A stretch of 6,490 nt of DNA from Pseudomonadota bacterium (GTDB lineage Bacteria > CALINM01), in NCBI GenBank assembly GCA_026415985.1, contig JAOAGA010000080.1:1-6490 (forward strand). Reading direction: 5' to 3'. The notes under the pieces were generated by a model. It was not told the DNA's origin. It did no database searches and worked only from the letters and a program-made list of their open reading frames with translations. Both the position numbers and the translations under genes were made by a program. This document shows positions 1-6,490 of this stretch, one piece after another. Every line of letters begins with the position of its first letter. Positions within the stretch are counted from its first letter, which is position 1.

Positions 1-590
1 GGTTGAGAGTGGCGAATACATTTTATAACATCTGTTTTCCCCTCCTCGTTCAGTGCACCTGCAGGACAACTTTTTACGCATAAATCACAATGGGTACAAA
101 GTTCCAATCCAAGTTTTTTATCTGACTCAAGAACAATATTTGTCAGTATGGCAGTAAAAACCAACCTCGTTCCAAACTTGGGATGTATAACTAAGTTATG
201 CCTTCCAAAAACACCAAGCCCCGCTTGAACAGCACAATGTCTTAAAGAAACATCACCGATAGAACCCATCGTCTCATAGCTCATTTCCAGCGGATAGGAG
301 ACAGGAACAGACATTGCCTTAGCTCCAAACTCTTTTTCTATGAATCTTATCATCTTATAATTACAAGTTCTTGTAAATTCAAGTAGATCCAGTCTTCCGT
401 TCATAGCAATCTGCATATTATTGCTTTCACAGCTTGAGGGCTCTTTGTAAGCCAAAACAATGATTGATTTAATCTCCGGATGAATCTTTTCAAGATCTGG
501 AGAACGAGGACTTAAGTAATCTCTTGCTGATAAAAACCCTACGTCATCAATATCTAAACTTAAAGCATAATTTCTGATTTTTTCTTTCAT
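1..590 (-). CDS. 4Fe-4S double-cluster protein, QueG-like (COG1600), 3' end beyond window
   Basis: Partial gene: 196 codons are visible from the ATG at 590-588, and the frame is still open at the window edge. The start is supported by an ideal Shine-Dalgarno, AAGGAGGT, four bases upstream. The N-terminal half (residues 1-60, with DDVGFLSARDYL and KSIIVLAYKE) and the AGLGVFGRHNLVIHP stretch (123-137) resemble the cobalamin-binding fold of epoxyqueuosine reductases. A ferredoxin-type cluster motif follows at C165-x2-C168-x2-C171-x3-C175-P, and C191 probably begins the ligands of the second cluster. In QueG a catalytic Asp lies about 13 residues before AGLG; here that position appears to be Ser110, so I do not call it queG. 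It better fits the poorly characterised cytoplasmic proteins annotated as 4Fe-4S double-cluster binding. Its substrate is unknown. It lies 148 bases downstream of phoU on the same strand and probably has its own promoter. Confidence 0.85.
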   Translation of the reverse strand, partial: MKEKIRNYALSLDIDDVGFLSARDYLSPRSPDLEKIHPEIKSIIVLAYKEPSSCESNNMQIAMNGRLDLLEFTRTCNYKMIRFIEKEFGAKAMSVPVSYPLEMSYETMGSIGDVSLRHCAVQAGLGVFGRHNLVIHPKFGTRLVFTAILTNIVLESDKKLGLELCTHCDLCVKSCPAGALNEEGKTDVIKCIRHSQ

Positions 591-594
591 ACCT

Positions 595-622
595 ACCTCC
601 TTATATCTTCACTACTATAACA
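595..622 (-). promoter_or_regulatory. Candidate extended -10 promoter and strong RBS of the Fe-S gene
   Basis: On the minus strand, TGTTATAGT (622-614) matches an extended -10 (TGn followed by TATAGT, 5 of 6 to consensus). I see no good -35 hexamer at 16-18 bases, which extended -10 promoters can tolerate. Transcription would begin near 607, giving a leader of about 17 bases containing AAGGAGGT (602-595), a full match to the 16S anti-SD. The RBS is certain by inspection; the promoter is a guess in AT-rich DNA. Confidence 0.4.
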
Positions 623-693
623 GAAAAAGAGGTTTTAAAATAGTTTTTTAAAAATATGGAAATTAAGTAACTAATCTTTTAGGCCAGATTAAA

Positions 694-721
694 ACTGAGC
701 TCAGTAAAAGCCCTGATTATA
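694..721 (-). promoter_or_regulatory. TATAAT hexamer followed by a perfect 12-bp palindrome
   Basis: In the gap after phoU, the minus strand carries a consensus -10 hexamer TATAAT (721-716) followed ten bases later by the perfect palindrome ACTGAGCTCAGT (705-694). No convincing -35 is visible. The palindrome has no loop and no T-run after it, so it is not a typical intrinsic terminator. It could be an operator half-overlapping a transcription start, or chance. It is flanked by imperfect direct repeats TAATCAGGGCT (719-709) and TAATCTGGCCT (691-681), 28 bases apart and matching at 9 of 11 positions. The rest of the 591-738 gap shows only A/T runs. Confidence 0.25.
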
Positions 722-738
722 CCTGTTTTATTCACTTA

Positions 739-1407
739 CTAACTGGATTTGGATTGATGGGCATGTCTTATGATTTTACCTTCTACGAGATAGATTACTG
801 ACCTTGCAATGTTTTCTGCGTGGTCTGCTATACGTTCTAAATATTTTGTTAGAAATGATATTTTTGTGGCTCTGTTTATTGTTGTTGGGTCTTTTATCAT
901 AAAAAGGGTTAGTTCATTTCCAATCTGTTCTGTTAGCTTATCAACCTTGTCATCTTCTTTTATGACCTTATAGGCAATATCAGTATTCTTTTCAAAAAAG
1001 GCTCTCAAGGAATCTCTTACCATAAGCCTGACTATTTCAAATACTTTTGGTAAATCAATATAGGGCTTTAGCGGTGGCTCCTCGTTTAATTCAATAACCC
1101 TTTCTGCCATGTTAACCGCTAAATCACCAATTCTTTCCAGATCTGATGTTATTTTCATGGCTGTTATTATAAACCTTAAATCCCCTGCTACAGGCTGTCT
1201 TAGGGCAATAGTCTTTATACAATCTTCATCGATCTCTACGTCTAATGAGTTTATCTCCCTTTCTAATTCAAAAACCTTTTGTGCCAAAGCATCATCTCGT
1301 TCCATTAAAGATTTAAAGGCATTGAATATGGCTCTTTCTACATTGTCTTCCATAAGTACAATGAGGTTTTTTATCCTCTCTATATCCTGATCTAACTGGT
1401 GATCCAT
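739..1407 (-). CDS. phoU: Phosphate transport system regulatory protein PhoU
   Basis: PhoU is a cytoplasmic, peripheral membrane all-helical protein. It restrains the PstSCAB importer and, through PhoR, keeps the phosphate-starvation response off when phosphate is plentiful. The 222-residue product (E. coli PhoU is about 240) has two tandem PhoU domains, roughly residues 12-108 and 118-210. Each carries the metal-cluster signature: SDLERIGD (88-95, preceded by RQPVAGDLR at 70-78) and LERIADHAEN (190-199). The acidic residues D89, E91, D95 and E191, D195, E198 are the expected Fe/Mn/Zn ligands. The ATG overlaps the pstB stop by one base (TAATG), and GGAGG lies eight bases upstream inside pstB, so translation is probably coupled. 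It is the last gene of the pst operon, its usual position. The C-terminal tail HAHQSKSS is variable in the family. Confidence 0.96.
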   Translation of the reverse strand: MDHQLDQDIERIKNLIVLMEDNVERAIFNAFKSLMERDDALAQKVFELEREINSLDVEIDEDCIKTIALRQPVAGDLRFIITAMKITSDLERIGDLAVNMAERVIELNEEPPLKPYIDLPKVFEIVRLMVRDSLRAFFEKNTDIAYKVIKEDDKVDKLTEQIGNELTLFMIKDPTTINRATKISFLTKYLERIADHAENIARSVIYLVEGKIIRHAHQSKSS

Positions 1408-2177
1408 TAACCGAACCTCCCTGTTACATAATCCTCCGTGAGTTTCTTTGAAGGATTGGTAAAGATTTTATCAGTGGTGTCAAACTCTATGAGCTCTCCT
1501 AACATCATAAAACCCGTATAATCTGATATTCTTGCTGCCTGTTGCATATTGTGGGTAACTATTAAAATTGTTACCTTTTCTTTAAGCTCTTCAATTAATT
1601 CCTCAATTCTTCCTGTTGCAATGGGATCCAAAGCAGACGTTGGTTCGTCAAAGAGTAAAATCTCCGGATCCGTTGCAAGAGCCCTTGCTATGCAAAGCCT
1701 TTGTTGCTGTCCGCCAGAAAGTTCAAAGGCTAATTTGTTTAGTTTATCCTTAACCTCATCCCATAATGCAGCACCTTTCAAAGAACGTTCTACTACCTCA
1801 TCAAGTACCTTTTTATTGTTAATACCCCTTACCCTCAACCCATAGGCAATATTTTCATAGATTGTCTTAGGAAAGGGGTTTGGTTTCTGGAATACCATAC
1901 CAATCCTCATCCTAATTTCTATGGGATCTACATGGGGGGAGACAATATTTACCTTATCGGGATATAGGAATATTTCTCCCTCATATCTGTTGTTGGGATA
2001 CAGATCATGCATCCTGTTGAAGCATCTTAAAAAGGTTGTTTTACCGCATCCCGATGGTCCAATTAATGCGGTAACCTTTTTTTCGGCAATTTTTAGATTA
2101 ACATTTTTTAGTGCCTGAACAGTTCCGTACCAAAAATTGAGATTAATAGATTCTGCCTTGATTTTTTCTCCTACCAT
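1407..2177 (-). CDS. pstB: Phosphate ABC transporter ATP-binding protein PstB
   Basis: PstB is the nucleotide-binding subunit. It acts as a homodimer under PstC/PstA at the inner face of the membrane and couples ATP hydrolysis to phosphate import. All ABC ATPase motifs are intact in the 256 residues: Walker [10 protein letters not shown] (40-48), Q-loop Q97 within [16 protein letters not shown], signature LSGGQ (153-157), Walker B ILLFD (173-177) with catalytic E178, D-loop SALD, and switch H209. PstB-specific marks include the N-terminal LNFWYG, the [17 protein letters not shown] stretch after Walker A, the FQKPNPFP loop, and a C-terminal [16 protein letters not shown]. Length is typical. 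The ATG overlaps the end of pstA by seven bases (ATGGTAG), with GAGG upstream. There is no sign of truncation. Confidence 0.98.
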   Translation of the reverse strand: MVGEKIKAESINLNFWYGTVQALKNVNLKIAEKKVTALIGPSGCGKTTFLRCFNRMHDLYPNNRYEGEIFLYPDKVNIVSPHVDPIEIRMRIGMVFQKPNPFPKTIYENIAYGLRVRGINNKKVLDEVVERSLKGAALWDEVKDKLNKLAFELSGGQQQRLCIARALATDPEILLFDEPTSALDPIATGRIEELIEELKEKVTILIVTHNMQQAARISDYTGFMMLGELIEFDTTDKIFTNPSKKLTEDYVTGRFG

Positions 2178-3091
2178 TTTATCCTCTTTCTGAATTTGTA
2201 TCTTATGTATATTGCTAAAGCATTCATCGCCAAGGTCATAATAAGAAGAACTATACCCGCTGATGCCGCATTAATATGAAACTCCTTCTGGGGACGGGAA
2301 ACCCAGTTAAACATCTGAATGGGCATGACAGTAAAGGGATCAAAAAGCCATTTAAAGGAGATAAAGGGAAATGTGTCAGTAAAAGGTGATGTAGGCAAAA
2401 AGGCTATGAAGGTTAATGCACCAACGGTAATAATCGGTGCAGTCTCACCGATTGCCCTTGAAAGTCCGATGATTATTCCGGTTAATATCCCCCCTGATGA
2501 ATAGGGTAGTATATGATGTTTTACTGTCTGCCATTTTGTTGCACCAAGGGCATATGAGGCCTCTCTTATTGAATCGGGTATTGCCCTTATTGACTCTCTT
2601 GTTGCCATTATTATCATTGGTAAGATTAATAAACCAAGTGTTAGTCCTCCCGTTAAAATACTCTCTCCAAACTTAAGGGTTTGAACAAATAGCCCCAATG
2701 CCAATAATCCATATATAATTGATGGCACTCCCGCAAGGTTTGATATATTAATCTCAATGAAGTTGGTAAACCAGTTTTTCTTCGCATACTCTTCAAGATA
2801 AATGCCTGCAAGGACACCAACGGGTATTGCAGAAATTGCAGTAACAATCATAACAAGGATTGATCCAACCCATGCAGATAAAATACCCGCTTCTTTCGGA
2901 AAACGGGAAGGGAAGGAAGTGAAAAATTTGTAAGTCAGTCTTGGGTAGCCATCTAAAAAGAGGTCTATAAATAACACACATAAAAGGGCCAAACCAATGA
3001 AAGTTGAGATTAGTCCGATAAAATAAAACAAGAACTCCCATATTTTATTTATTTTTATAACTTCTTTAATATCCTGCTTTTTGATATCCAT
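2171..3091 (-). CDS. pstA: Phosphate ABC transporter permease PstA
   Basis: This is one of the two integral membrane subunits that form the phosphate channel. The 306 residues show about six hydrophobic segments, near 21-46, 70-98, 117-138, 146-164, 199-222 and 277-299. The EAA loop that docks on PstB is at 177-196 ([14 protein letters not shown]). It is followed by [11 protein letters not shown] (209-219), whose Arg212 and Glu216 occupy the conserved RAIGE position implicated in translocation in E. coli Pst. PstA is told from PstC by its place between pstC and pstB and by the [13 protein letters not shown] and GETAPI wording. The start ATG is 22 bases beyond the pstC stop. Its only SD-like stretch, AGGGG, lies 11 bases upstream, a long spacing, so initiation may be weak or partly coupled to pstC. 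Confidence 0.96.
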   Translation of the reverse strand: MDIKKQDIKEVIKINKIWEFLFYFIGLISTFIGLALLCVLFIDLFLDGYPRLTYKFFTSFPSRFPKEAGILSAWVGSILVMIVTAISAIPVGVLAGIYLEEYAKKNWFTNFIEINISNLAGVPSIIYGLLALGLFVQTLKFGESILTGGLTLGLLILPMIIMATRESIRAIPDSIREASYALGATKWQTVKHHILPYSSGGILTGIIIGLSRAIGETAPIITVGALTFIAFLPTSPFTDTFPFISFKWLFDPFTVMPIQMFNWVSRPQKEFHINAASAGIVLLIMTLAMNALAIYIRYKFRKRIKW

Positions 3092-3113
3092 CTATATTAA
3101 ATCCCCTATAACT

Positions 3114-4004
3114 TTAATACTTTTCCCTAATCTTGCTTCTTAAAAAGTATCCGATAATATTAAAAAAGAGGGTCATAAAGAATAATACGATCCCCGCTGC
3201 AAAGATTGTTCTGTACTCAAGCGTTCCATGGGGCACGTCTCCTAAACTAACCTGTACTATATAGGATGTTATTGTCTGTACCGGCTCCAGGGGATTAAAG
3301 GTAAAATTGGGCATCATTCCCGCAGCGATTGCAACAACCATAGTCTCGCCAATTGCCCTTGATATCCCGATGATAAACGCTGCTGCAATACCTGAAAAGG
3401 CTGAAGGAATAAGAACCTTAAAGGCGGTCTGAAATTTAGTGGCACCCATGGCATAAGAGCCTTCCCGTATCTGCATAGGAACAGCCTTAAGGGCATCCTC
3501 ACTAACAGAGCTTACATAAGGCACAATCATTATCCCCATAATAATGCCCGGGCTTAGGGCATTGAAGGTGGATAAATCGGGTATGATTTTTTGCAAAATA
3601 GGGGTTAAAAAAAGCAAGGCAAAGTAGCCATAAACTACTGTTGGAACAGCAGCAAGCAACTCAAGAACTGGTTTTACAGTCTCTCTGAATTTATGTGGTG
3701 CATATTCACTTAAATATATTGCGGTAATTAAACCTACCGGAAGAGCAACCAAAAGGGCTATGATAGTGGTTATCAAGGTTCCCAAAACAAGTGGCAATAT
3801 ACCAAACTTCGGTTCCGCAAAAAGGGGCGTCCACTGAGTTCCGAGAAAAAACTCTTTCAACGGGACCTGTTTAAAAAAATCATAGGATTCAAAAAATAGA
3901 ATAAAAATAATAGCAAAGGTTGTAAAAACAGACACAAAAGCACAGAGAAAAAAGGTTATTTCTAAGATTTTTTCTCTAAATTTGACGATTTTTCTATTTT
4001 GCAT
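3114..4004 (-). CDS. pstC: Phosphate ABC transporter permease PstC
   Basis: This is the second channel-forming membrane subunit of the Pst importer, 296 residues (E. coli PstC is about 319). Hydrophobic segments lie near 15-38, 68-98, 112-136, 152-166, 202-230 and 266-289. The PstB-docking EAA loop is EGSYAMGATKFQTAFKVLIP (181-200), followed by GISRAIGETMVVAIAAG (213-229) with Arg216 and Glu220 of the RAIGE motif. GETMVVAIAAGMMPN and the C-terminal RTIFAAGIVLFFMTLFFNI are typical of PstC. The start is fixed: an in-frame TAA lies at 4013-4011, only two codons (TTA, CTC) intervene, and ATG 4004-4002 is the sole start before the first membrane segment. No Shine-Dalgarno precedes it, which fits a near-leaderless transcript from the promoter described upstream. 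It opens the operon, and no pstS lies before it. Confidence 0.96.
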   Translation of the reverse strand: MQNRKIVKFREKILEITFFLCAFVSVFTTFAIIFILFFESYDFFKQVPLKEFFLGTQWTPLFAEPKFGILPLVLGTLITTIIALLVALPVGLITAIYLSEYAPHKFRETVKPVLELLAAVPTVVYGYFALLFLTPILQKIIPDLSTFNALSPGIIMGIMIVPYVSSVSEDALKAVPMQIREGSYAMGATKFQTAFKVLIPSAFSGIAAAFIIGISRAIGETMVVAIAAGMMPNFTFNPLEPVQTITSYIVQVSLGDVPHGTLEYRTIFAAGIVLFFMTLFFNIIGYFLRSKIREKY

Positions 4005-4013
4005 GAGTAATTA

Positions 4014-4019
4014 ATTTTA
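4014..4019 (-). promoter_or_regulatory. Candidate -10 element of the pst operon
   Basis: On the minus strand, TAAAAT (4019-4014) matches the -10 consensus at 5 of 6 positions. It sits about ten bases downstream of the last TTAACA repeat, the geometry of PhoB/PhoP-activated promoters in which the Pho box replaces the -35. Transcription would start near 4007, leaving only about three bases before the pstC ATG. The surrounding DNA is so A/T-rich that the hexamer alone has little weight; its spacing to the repeats is the argument. Confidence 0.45.
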
Positions 4020-4029
4020 ACTTTTCAAT

Positions 4030-4070
4030 TGTTAAAATTTTGTTAAAAATTGGTTAAAAGTGGTTAAAAA
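4030..4070 (-). promoter_or_regulatory. Putative Pho box: four tandem TTAAC(C/A) repeats
   Basis: The minus strand carries TTAACC at 4067-4062 and 4057-4052, then TTAACA at 4046-4041 and 4035-4030, each preceded by a T-run. Spacings are 10, 11 and 11 bases, one helical turn, so all four present on the same face. Response regulators of the PhoB/PhoP type bind such direct repeats (E. coli CTGTCAT every 11 bases; Bacillus TTAACA with about five-base spacers); the two downstream copies match the Bacillus form exactly. The position, 26-66 bases before pstC and directly upstream of a -10-like hexamer, fits activation of pstCAB-phoU under phosphate starvation. A diverged TTAATC at 4091-4086 may be an extra copy. 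Function is inferred. Confidence 0.6.
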
Positions 4071-4099
4071 TTAGAGAATTAAATTGATTAAAATTATAC

Positions 4100-6205
4100 T
4101 TATTTTCTAATCAATAGCCTTGAGGCATTTAGCGCCACGAAGAGAGTGGGCAACTCTTCAAGAGCTGACGCCATAACAGGAGATAAAATACCCACTGATG
4201 CAAGCCCCATTGTTATAATATCCCATGTTACCCCTAAAGCAATGCCCTGTCTAATAACCTTATAGGTAGTTCTACCTATTCTTATTGCGGTAGGGATATG
4301 CAACCAGTTATCCTTCATAAGTGCCACATGGGCAGACTCAATGGCAGTATCTGTCCCAGCCACACCCATTGCAATGCCAACATCTGCCTGAGTAAGTGCG
4401 GGAGCATCATTGACCCCGTCTCCAACCATGCAGACCTTGTAACCCTCTTTCTGAAGGCTCTTAACTATATTTATCTTATCCTCAGGTAACAGATCTGCTC
4501 TCCATTCGGTTATACCAAGCCTTTTTGCTACTGCACAAGCGACCCTTTCATTATCGCCGGTTAACATTATCAGTCTTTTTATGCCAAGTTCCTTTAACTC
4601 CTTTATTGCCCTTTCTACCTCATCCCTTATGCTGTCATAGATGGTGATAACCCCCGCAATTTGAGAATCTACTGTTACAAACAAAACAGTCTGACCTTCT
4701 TTCTCAAGTTCCAAGGTTTTCTCAAGTACAGAATCTGGAATAATAATACCCTGTTCTTTAATAAGCAGTTCGTTTCCTATGGATACCCTTTTATTATCAA
4801 CGACACCCTTAATTCCTTTGCCAATGAGATACTCAAAGCTTTCAGTGGTTATTGGTTCTATCCTTTCTCTTTTTGCCTCTTCTATTATTGCCCTTCCTGC
4901 TGGATGCTCTGAATATGATTCTAAAGATGCACTTAGCCTTAAAACTTCTTCTTTTTTATAACCATTAAAAGTTACAATACCACTAACTTTTGGCGTCCCA
5001 AAGGTAATGGTGCCCGTTTTATCCATTACCAGACAATTAATTTTCGATAACTCTTCAAGATAAAGCCCGCCTTTAATCAGTATCCCTCTTTTTGCCCCGC
5101 TTGCTACGGACGCAACAACACTAAGTGGCGTTGCAAGACCAACCGCACAGGGACATGCAGCAACAAGAACCGCAATAGCATAAATAGCCTTGCCAGAGAT
5201 TAAATAAGTAAGAAAAGCAAAGGCCAACGCCGATGGAAGAAAATAAGAGGTAAATCTGTCAGCAAACTTCTGGACCGGCGCCTTATGAGTCTCAGCCTCC
5301 TCTACAAGCTTAATAATTTTCCCAAGGGTAGTATCTTCACCAACTTTCTTTGCCTCAATCTCCAGATATCCTGAACCATTTATAGTGCCTGAAAACACAG
5401 TTGAACCAACATATTTTTCAACAGGAAGACTCTCACCTGTAATAGTTGATTCATTTACAAAACTTAGACCATTAATTACGACACCATCGACAGGTATTTT
5501 TTCTCCAGGCCTGACTACTACTATATCGCCCACCTTAAGCTCTGAAACATCAACATCCATCTCCTTACCATCAACCTTAATAACAGCCCTTTTAGGAGCA
5601 ATCTCCATTAACTCCTTTATTGCCTTTCTTGACCTTGATACTGTGAACTCCTCTAAATAATGGGCGATATTCATAAAAAATGTTACAAGCATTGAAGCTA
5701 TATACTCACCGATCAGGCCAGCACCAATAATCCCGATACTCATCATAAGGTCTACATTTATCTGCCTTTTTAAAATGCCAAGGACTGCTCTCTTAAAAAT
5801 AGGATAACCACCTAATAAAATAGCTAAAAGAACCATTGGCAAGGGTATTAGATCAATTCCTTTCTTATAGATACCTAAATACTCAAGCCCCAAAAGCAAA
5901 AGACCTGCAATTCCCAACCCAACGATAAAGGCAAGTCTCAGGGTTTCAAAAAGATCATCCCTTTTTGGCTCTGATTTGATATCCTTTCCTTTAACCTTAT
6001 GTCCAAGATTTTCTATTGTTTTTATTAACTTTTCTGGATCTAATCTCTTCTCATCATAGGTTATTACCGCTTTTTCAGAAGTCATCAATATCTTAAGATC
6101 CATTACACCATCAGTACTTTTAAGTACTCTCTCAATTTTGCCTGCACAGGACTGACAGCAAAGCCCCTCAACATTCAATTCAATAGTTTTCATAATCCCT
6201 CTCAC
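4100..6205 (-). CDS. Heavy-metal P1B-type ATPase (probable Zn/Cd-type or Cu exporter)
   Basis: Inner-membrane pump that exports a soft metal cation from the cytoplasm, 701 residues and complete. An N-terminal HMA metal-binding domain (5-72) has GLCCQSC (C16, C17, C20). Eight membrane segments are expected: about 90-111, 119-137, 150-167, 169-186, 319-336, 340-361, 650-672 and 674-694. Motifs: actuator TGE (256-258), membrane CPC (351-353), phosphorylation DKTGT (D395), SEHP (432-435), TGDN (549-552) and GDGVNDAP (595-602). [10 protein letters not shown] looks copper-type, but the M2 region GEYIAS...YLEE looks Zn/Cd-type, and the last helices lack the copper YN and MxxS residues, having W661-D662 and E683-E684. 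The adjacent ArsR-type sensor argues for Zn, Cd, Pb or Co. Start: GTG 6205-6203 overlaps the repressor stop as GTGA; ATG 6193-6191 (residue 5, preceded by GAGG) is an equally plausible start. Confidence 0.93.
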   Translation of the reverse strand: MRGIMKTIELNVEGLCCQSCAGKIERVLKSTDGVMDLKILMTSEKAVITYDEKRLDPEKLIKTIENLGHKVKGKDIKSEPKRDDLFETLRLAFIVGLGIAGLLLLGLEYLGIYKKGIDLIPLPMVLLAILLGGYPIFKRAVLGILKRQINVDLMMSIGIIGAGLIGEYIASMLVTFFMNIAHYLEEFTVSRSRKAIKELMEIAPKRAVIKVDGKEMDVDVSELKVGDIVVVRPGEKIPVDGVVINGLSFVNESTITGESLPVEKYVGSTVFSGTINGSGYLEIEAKKVGEDTTLGKIIKLVEEAETHKAPVQKFADRFTSYFLPSALAFAFLTYLISGKAIYAIAVLVAACPCAVGLATPLSVVASVASGAKRGILIKGGLYLEELSKINCLVMDKTGTITFGTPKVSGIVTFNGYKKEEVLRLSASLESYSEHPAGRAIIEEAKRERIEPITTESFEYLIGKGIKGVVDNKRVSIGNELLIKEQGIIIPDSVLEKTLELEKEGQTVLFVTVDSQIAGVITIYDSIRDEVERAIKELKELGIKRLIMLTGDNERVACAVAKRLGITEWRADLLPEDKINIVKSLQKEGYKVCMVGDGVNDAPALTQADVGIAMGVAGTDTAIESAHVALMKDNWLHIPTAIRIGRTTYKVIRQGIALGVTWDIITMGLASVGILSPVMASALEELPTLFVALNASRLLIRK

Positions 6206-6490
6206 TTATCCTCAATATGTCTTAAACCCTCATCAAGGAGATTTTTGATGTGTTTGTCATCAAGAGAATAATAAACAATCTTTCCTTCCCTTCTATACTT
6301 TACAATCCTTCTATCTCTCAATACCCTTAACTGATGAGACACCGCAGACTTTGTTGTACCAAGCAGACTTGCAATATCACAAACACATAACTCATCAAAA
6401 GATAGGGCTAAAATTATCTTTGTCCTCGTGGGATCCCCAAGAACCTTAAAGGTTTCGGCAAGCCTGCTTATAATATAATCAGATTTAATC
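6202..6490 (-). CDS. ArsR/SmtB-family metal-sensing repressor, N-terminus beyond window
   Basis: Partial gene: the last 95 codons and TGA stop (6204-6202) are visible; the start lies past 6490. The product is a small winged-helix dimer of the kind that represses efflux genes and is released from DNA by metal. Visible parts are [15 protein letters not shown] (helix 2 region), the metal box ELCVCD (33-38 of the visible part, two Cys), the recognition helix [18 protein letters not shown] (46-63), the wing [12 protein letters not shown] (65-76), and a last helix carrying D78-x-H80-x10-H91-x2-D94. That last pattern matches the helix-5 Zn site of SmtB/CadC (DxH...HxxE) with Asp for Glu. Having both sites suggests a CadC- or SmtB/ZiaR-like sensor of Zn, Cd or Pb. 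It overlaps the ATPase GTG start by four bases, so the two are probably co-transcribed and autoregulated from a promoter outside the window. Confidence 0.93.
   Translation of the reverse strand, partial: IKSDYIISRLAETFKVLGDPTRTKIILALSFDELCVCDIASLLGTTKSAVSHQLRVLRDRRIVKYRREGKIVYYSLDDKHIKNLLDEGLRHIEDK

Noticed and set aside
671-691. CTAATCT...AGATTA inverted repeat as the pst operon terminator
   Set aside because: Six A/T-rich pairs around an eight-base loop without a convincing T-tract; too weak to call.
1109-1845. Plus-strand open frames of 90-100 codons opposite phoU and pstB
   Set aside because: They lie wholly antisense to strongly supported genes, their translations are low-complexity Ser/Leu-rich strings with no domain, and I see no RBS or promoter supporting them.
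2653-3041. Minus-strand alternative frames inside pstA (64 and 82 codons)
   Set aside because: They overlap pstA in another frame, while pstA itself has full permease motifs and no frameshift.
4030-4070. Short CRISPR array or plasmid-type iterons
   Set aside because: Units are only six to eight bases at 10-11-base steps in a 95-base gap before pstC; CRISPR repeats are far longer, and iterons would need a nearby rep gene. A Pho box explains the position better.
4093-4098. Consensus TATAAT just after the ATPase stop as a pst promoter
   Set aside because: No -35 at 16-18 bases, and it lies upstream of the TTAAC repeats, so an activator bound there would block rather than help it. A chance match in AT-rich DNA is likely.
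4118-4127. Inverted repeat GCCTTGAGGC near the 3' end of the ATPase gene as a terminator
   Set aside because: It is inside the coding sequence, the stem is only four pairs, and no T-run follows directly.
5385-5660. Plus-strand open frame of 91 codons opposite the ATPase actuator domain
   Set aside because: A mirror of the coding bias of the ATPase gene; the Thr/Ser/Pro-rich product resembles no family.

Overview
The window reads as AT-rich bacterial chromosome with every recognisable gene on the minus strand, so transcription runs from high to low coordinates. Protein style (PstB, PhoU, a metal P-type ATPase, a double-cluster 4Fe-4S protein) suggests a Gram-negative, probably anaerobic and perhaps thermophilic lineage of the Thermodesulfobacteriota, Nitrospirota or Deferribacterota kind. 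That placement is inference from overall resemblance, not from a marker gene.

Layout in transcription order. (1) 6490-6202: the 3' part of an ArsR/SmtB metal-sensing repressor with ELCVCD and DxH...HxxD ligand motifs. (2) 6205-4100: a complete heavy-metal P1B-type ATPase whose GTG start overlaps the repressor stop (GTGA). These two form a metal-sensing and efflux operon whose promoter lies outside the window. (3) 4099-4005: a 95-base very AT-rich gap holding four TTAAC(C/A) repeats spaced 10, 11 and 11 bases, followed by a -10-like hexamer. It looks like a Pho box promoter for the next operon. (4) 4004-739: pstC, pstA, pstB and phoU, tightly packed (22-base gap, 7-base overlap, 1-base overlap), encoding the high-affinity phosphate ABC importer without its binding protein, plus the PhoU regulator. 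(5) 738-591: a 148-base gap with promoter-like elements and a 12-base palindrome. (6) 590-1: the N-terminal 196 codons of a 4Fe-4S protein related to QueG (COG1600) that runs off the window edge.

How the genes work together: PstC and PstA form the membrane channel, PstB powers it, and PhoU normally links transport status to the PhoR/PhoB kinase pair; the repeats upstream of pstC would close that loop. The periplasmic binding protein gene pstS is absent from its usual place before pstC, and phoR/phoB are not in the window. The metal operon and the Fe-S gene have no clear functional tie to phosphate uptake.

I see no RNA gene, insertion sequence, CRISPR array or frameshift. The most noteworthy items are the Pho box with a near-leaderless, SD-less pstC start, the missing pstS, and the unusual metal-ligand set of the ATPase beside a Zn/Cd-type sensor. 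I did not find an evidently new multi-gene system.
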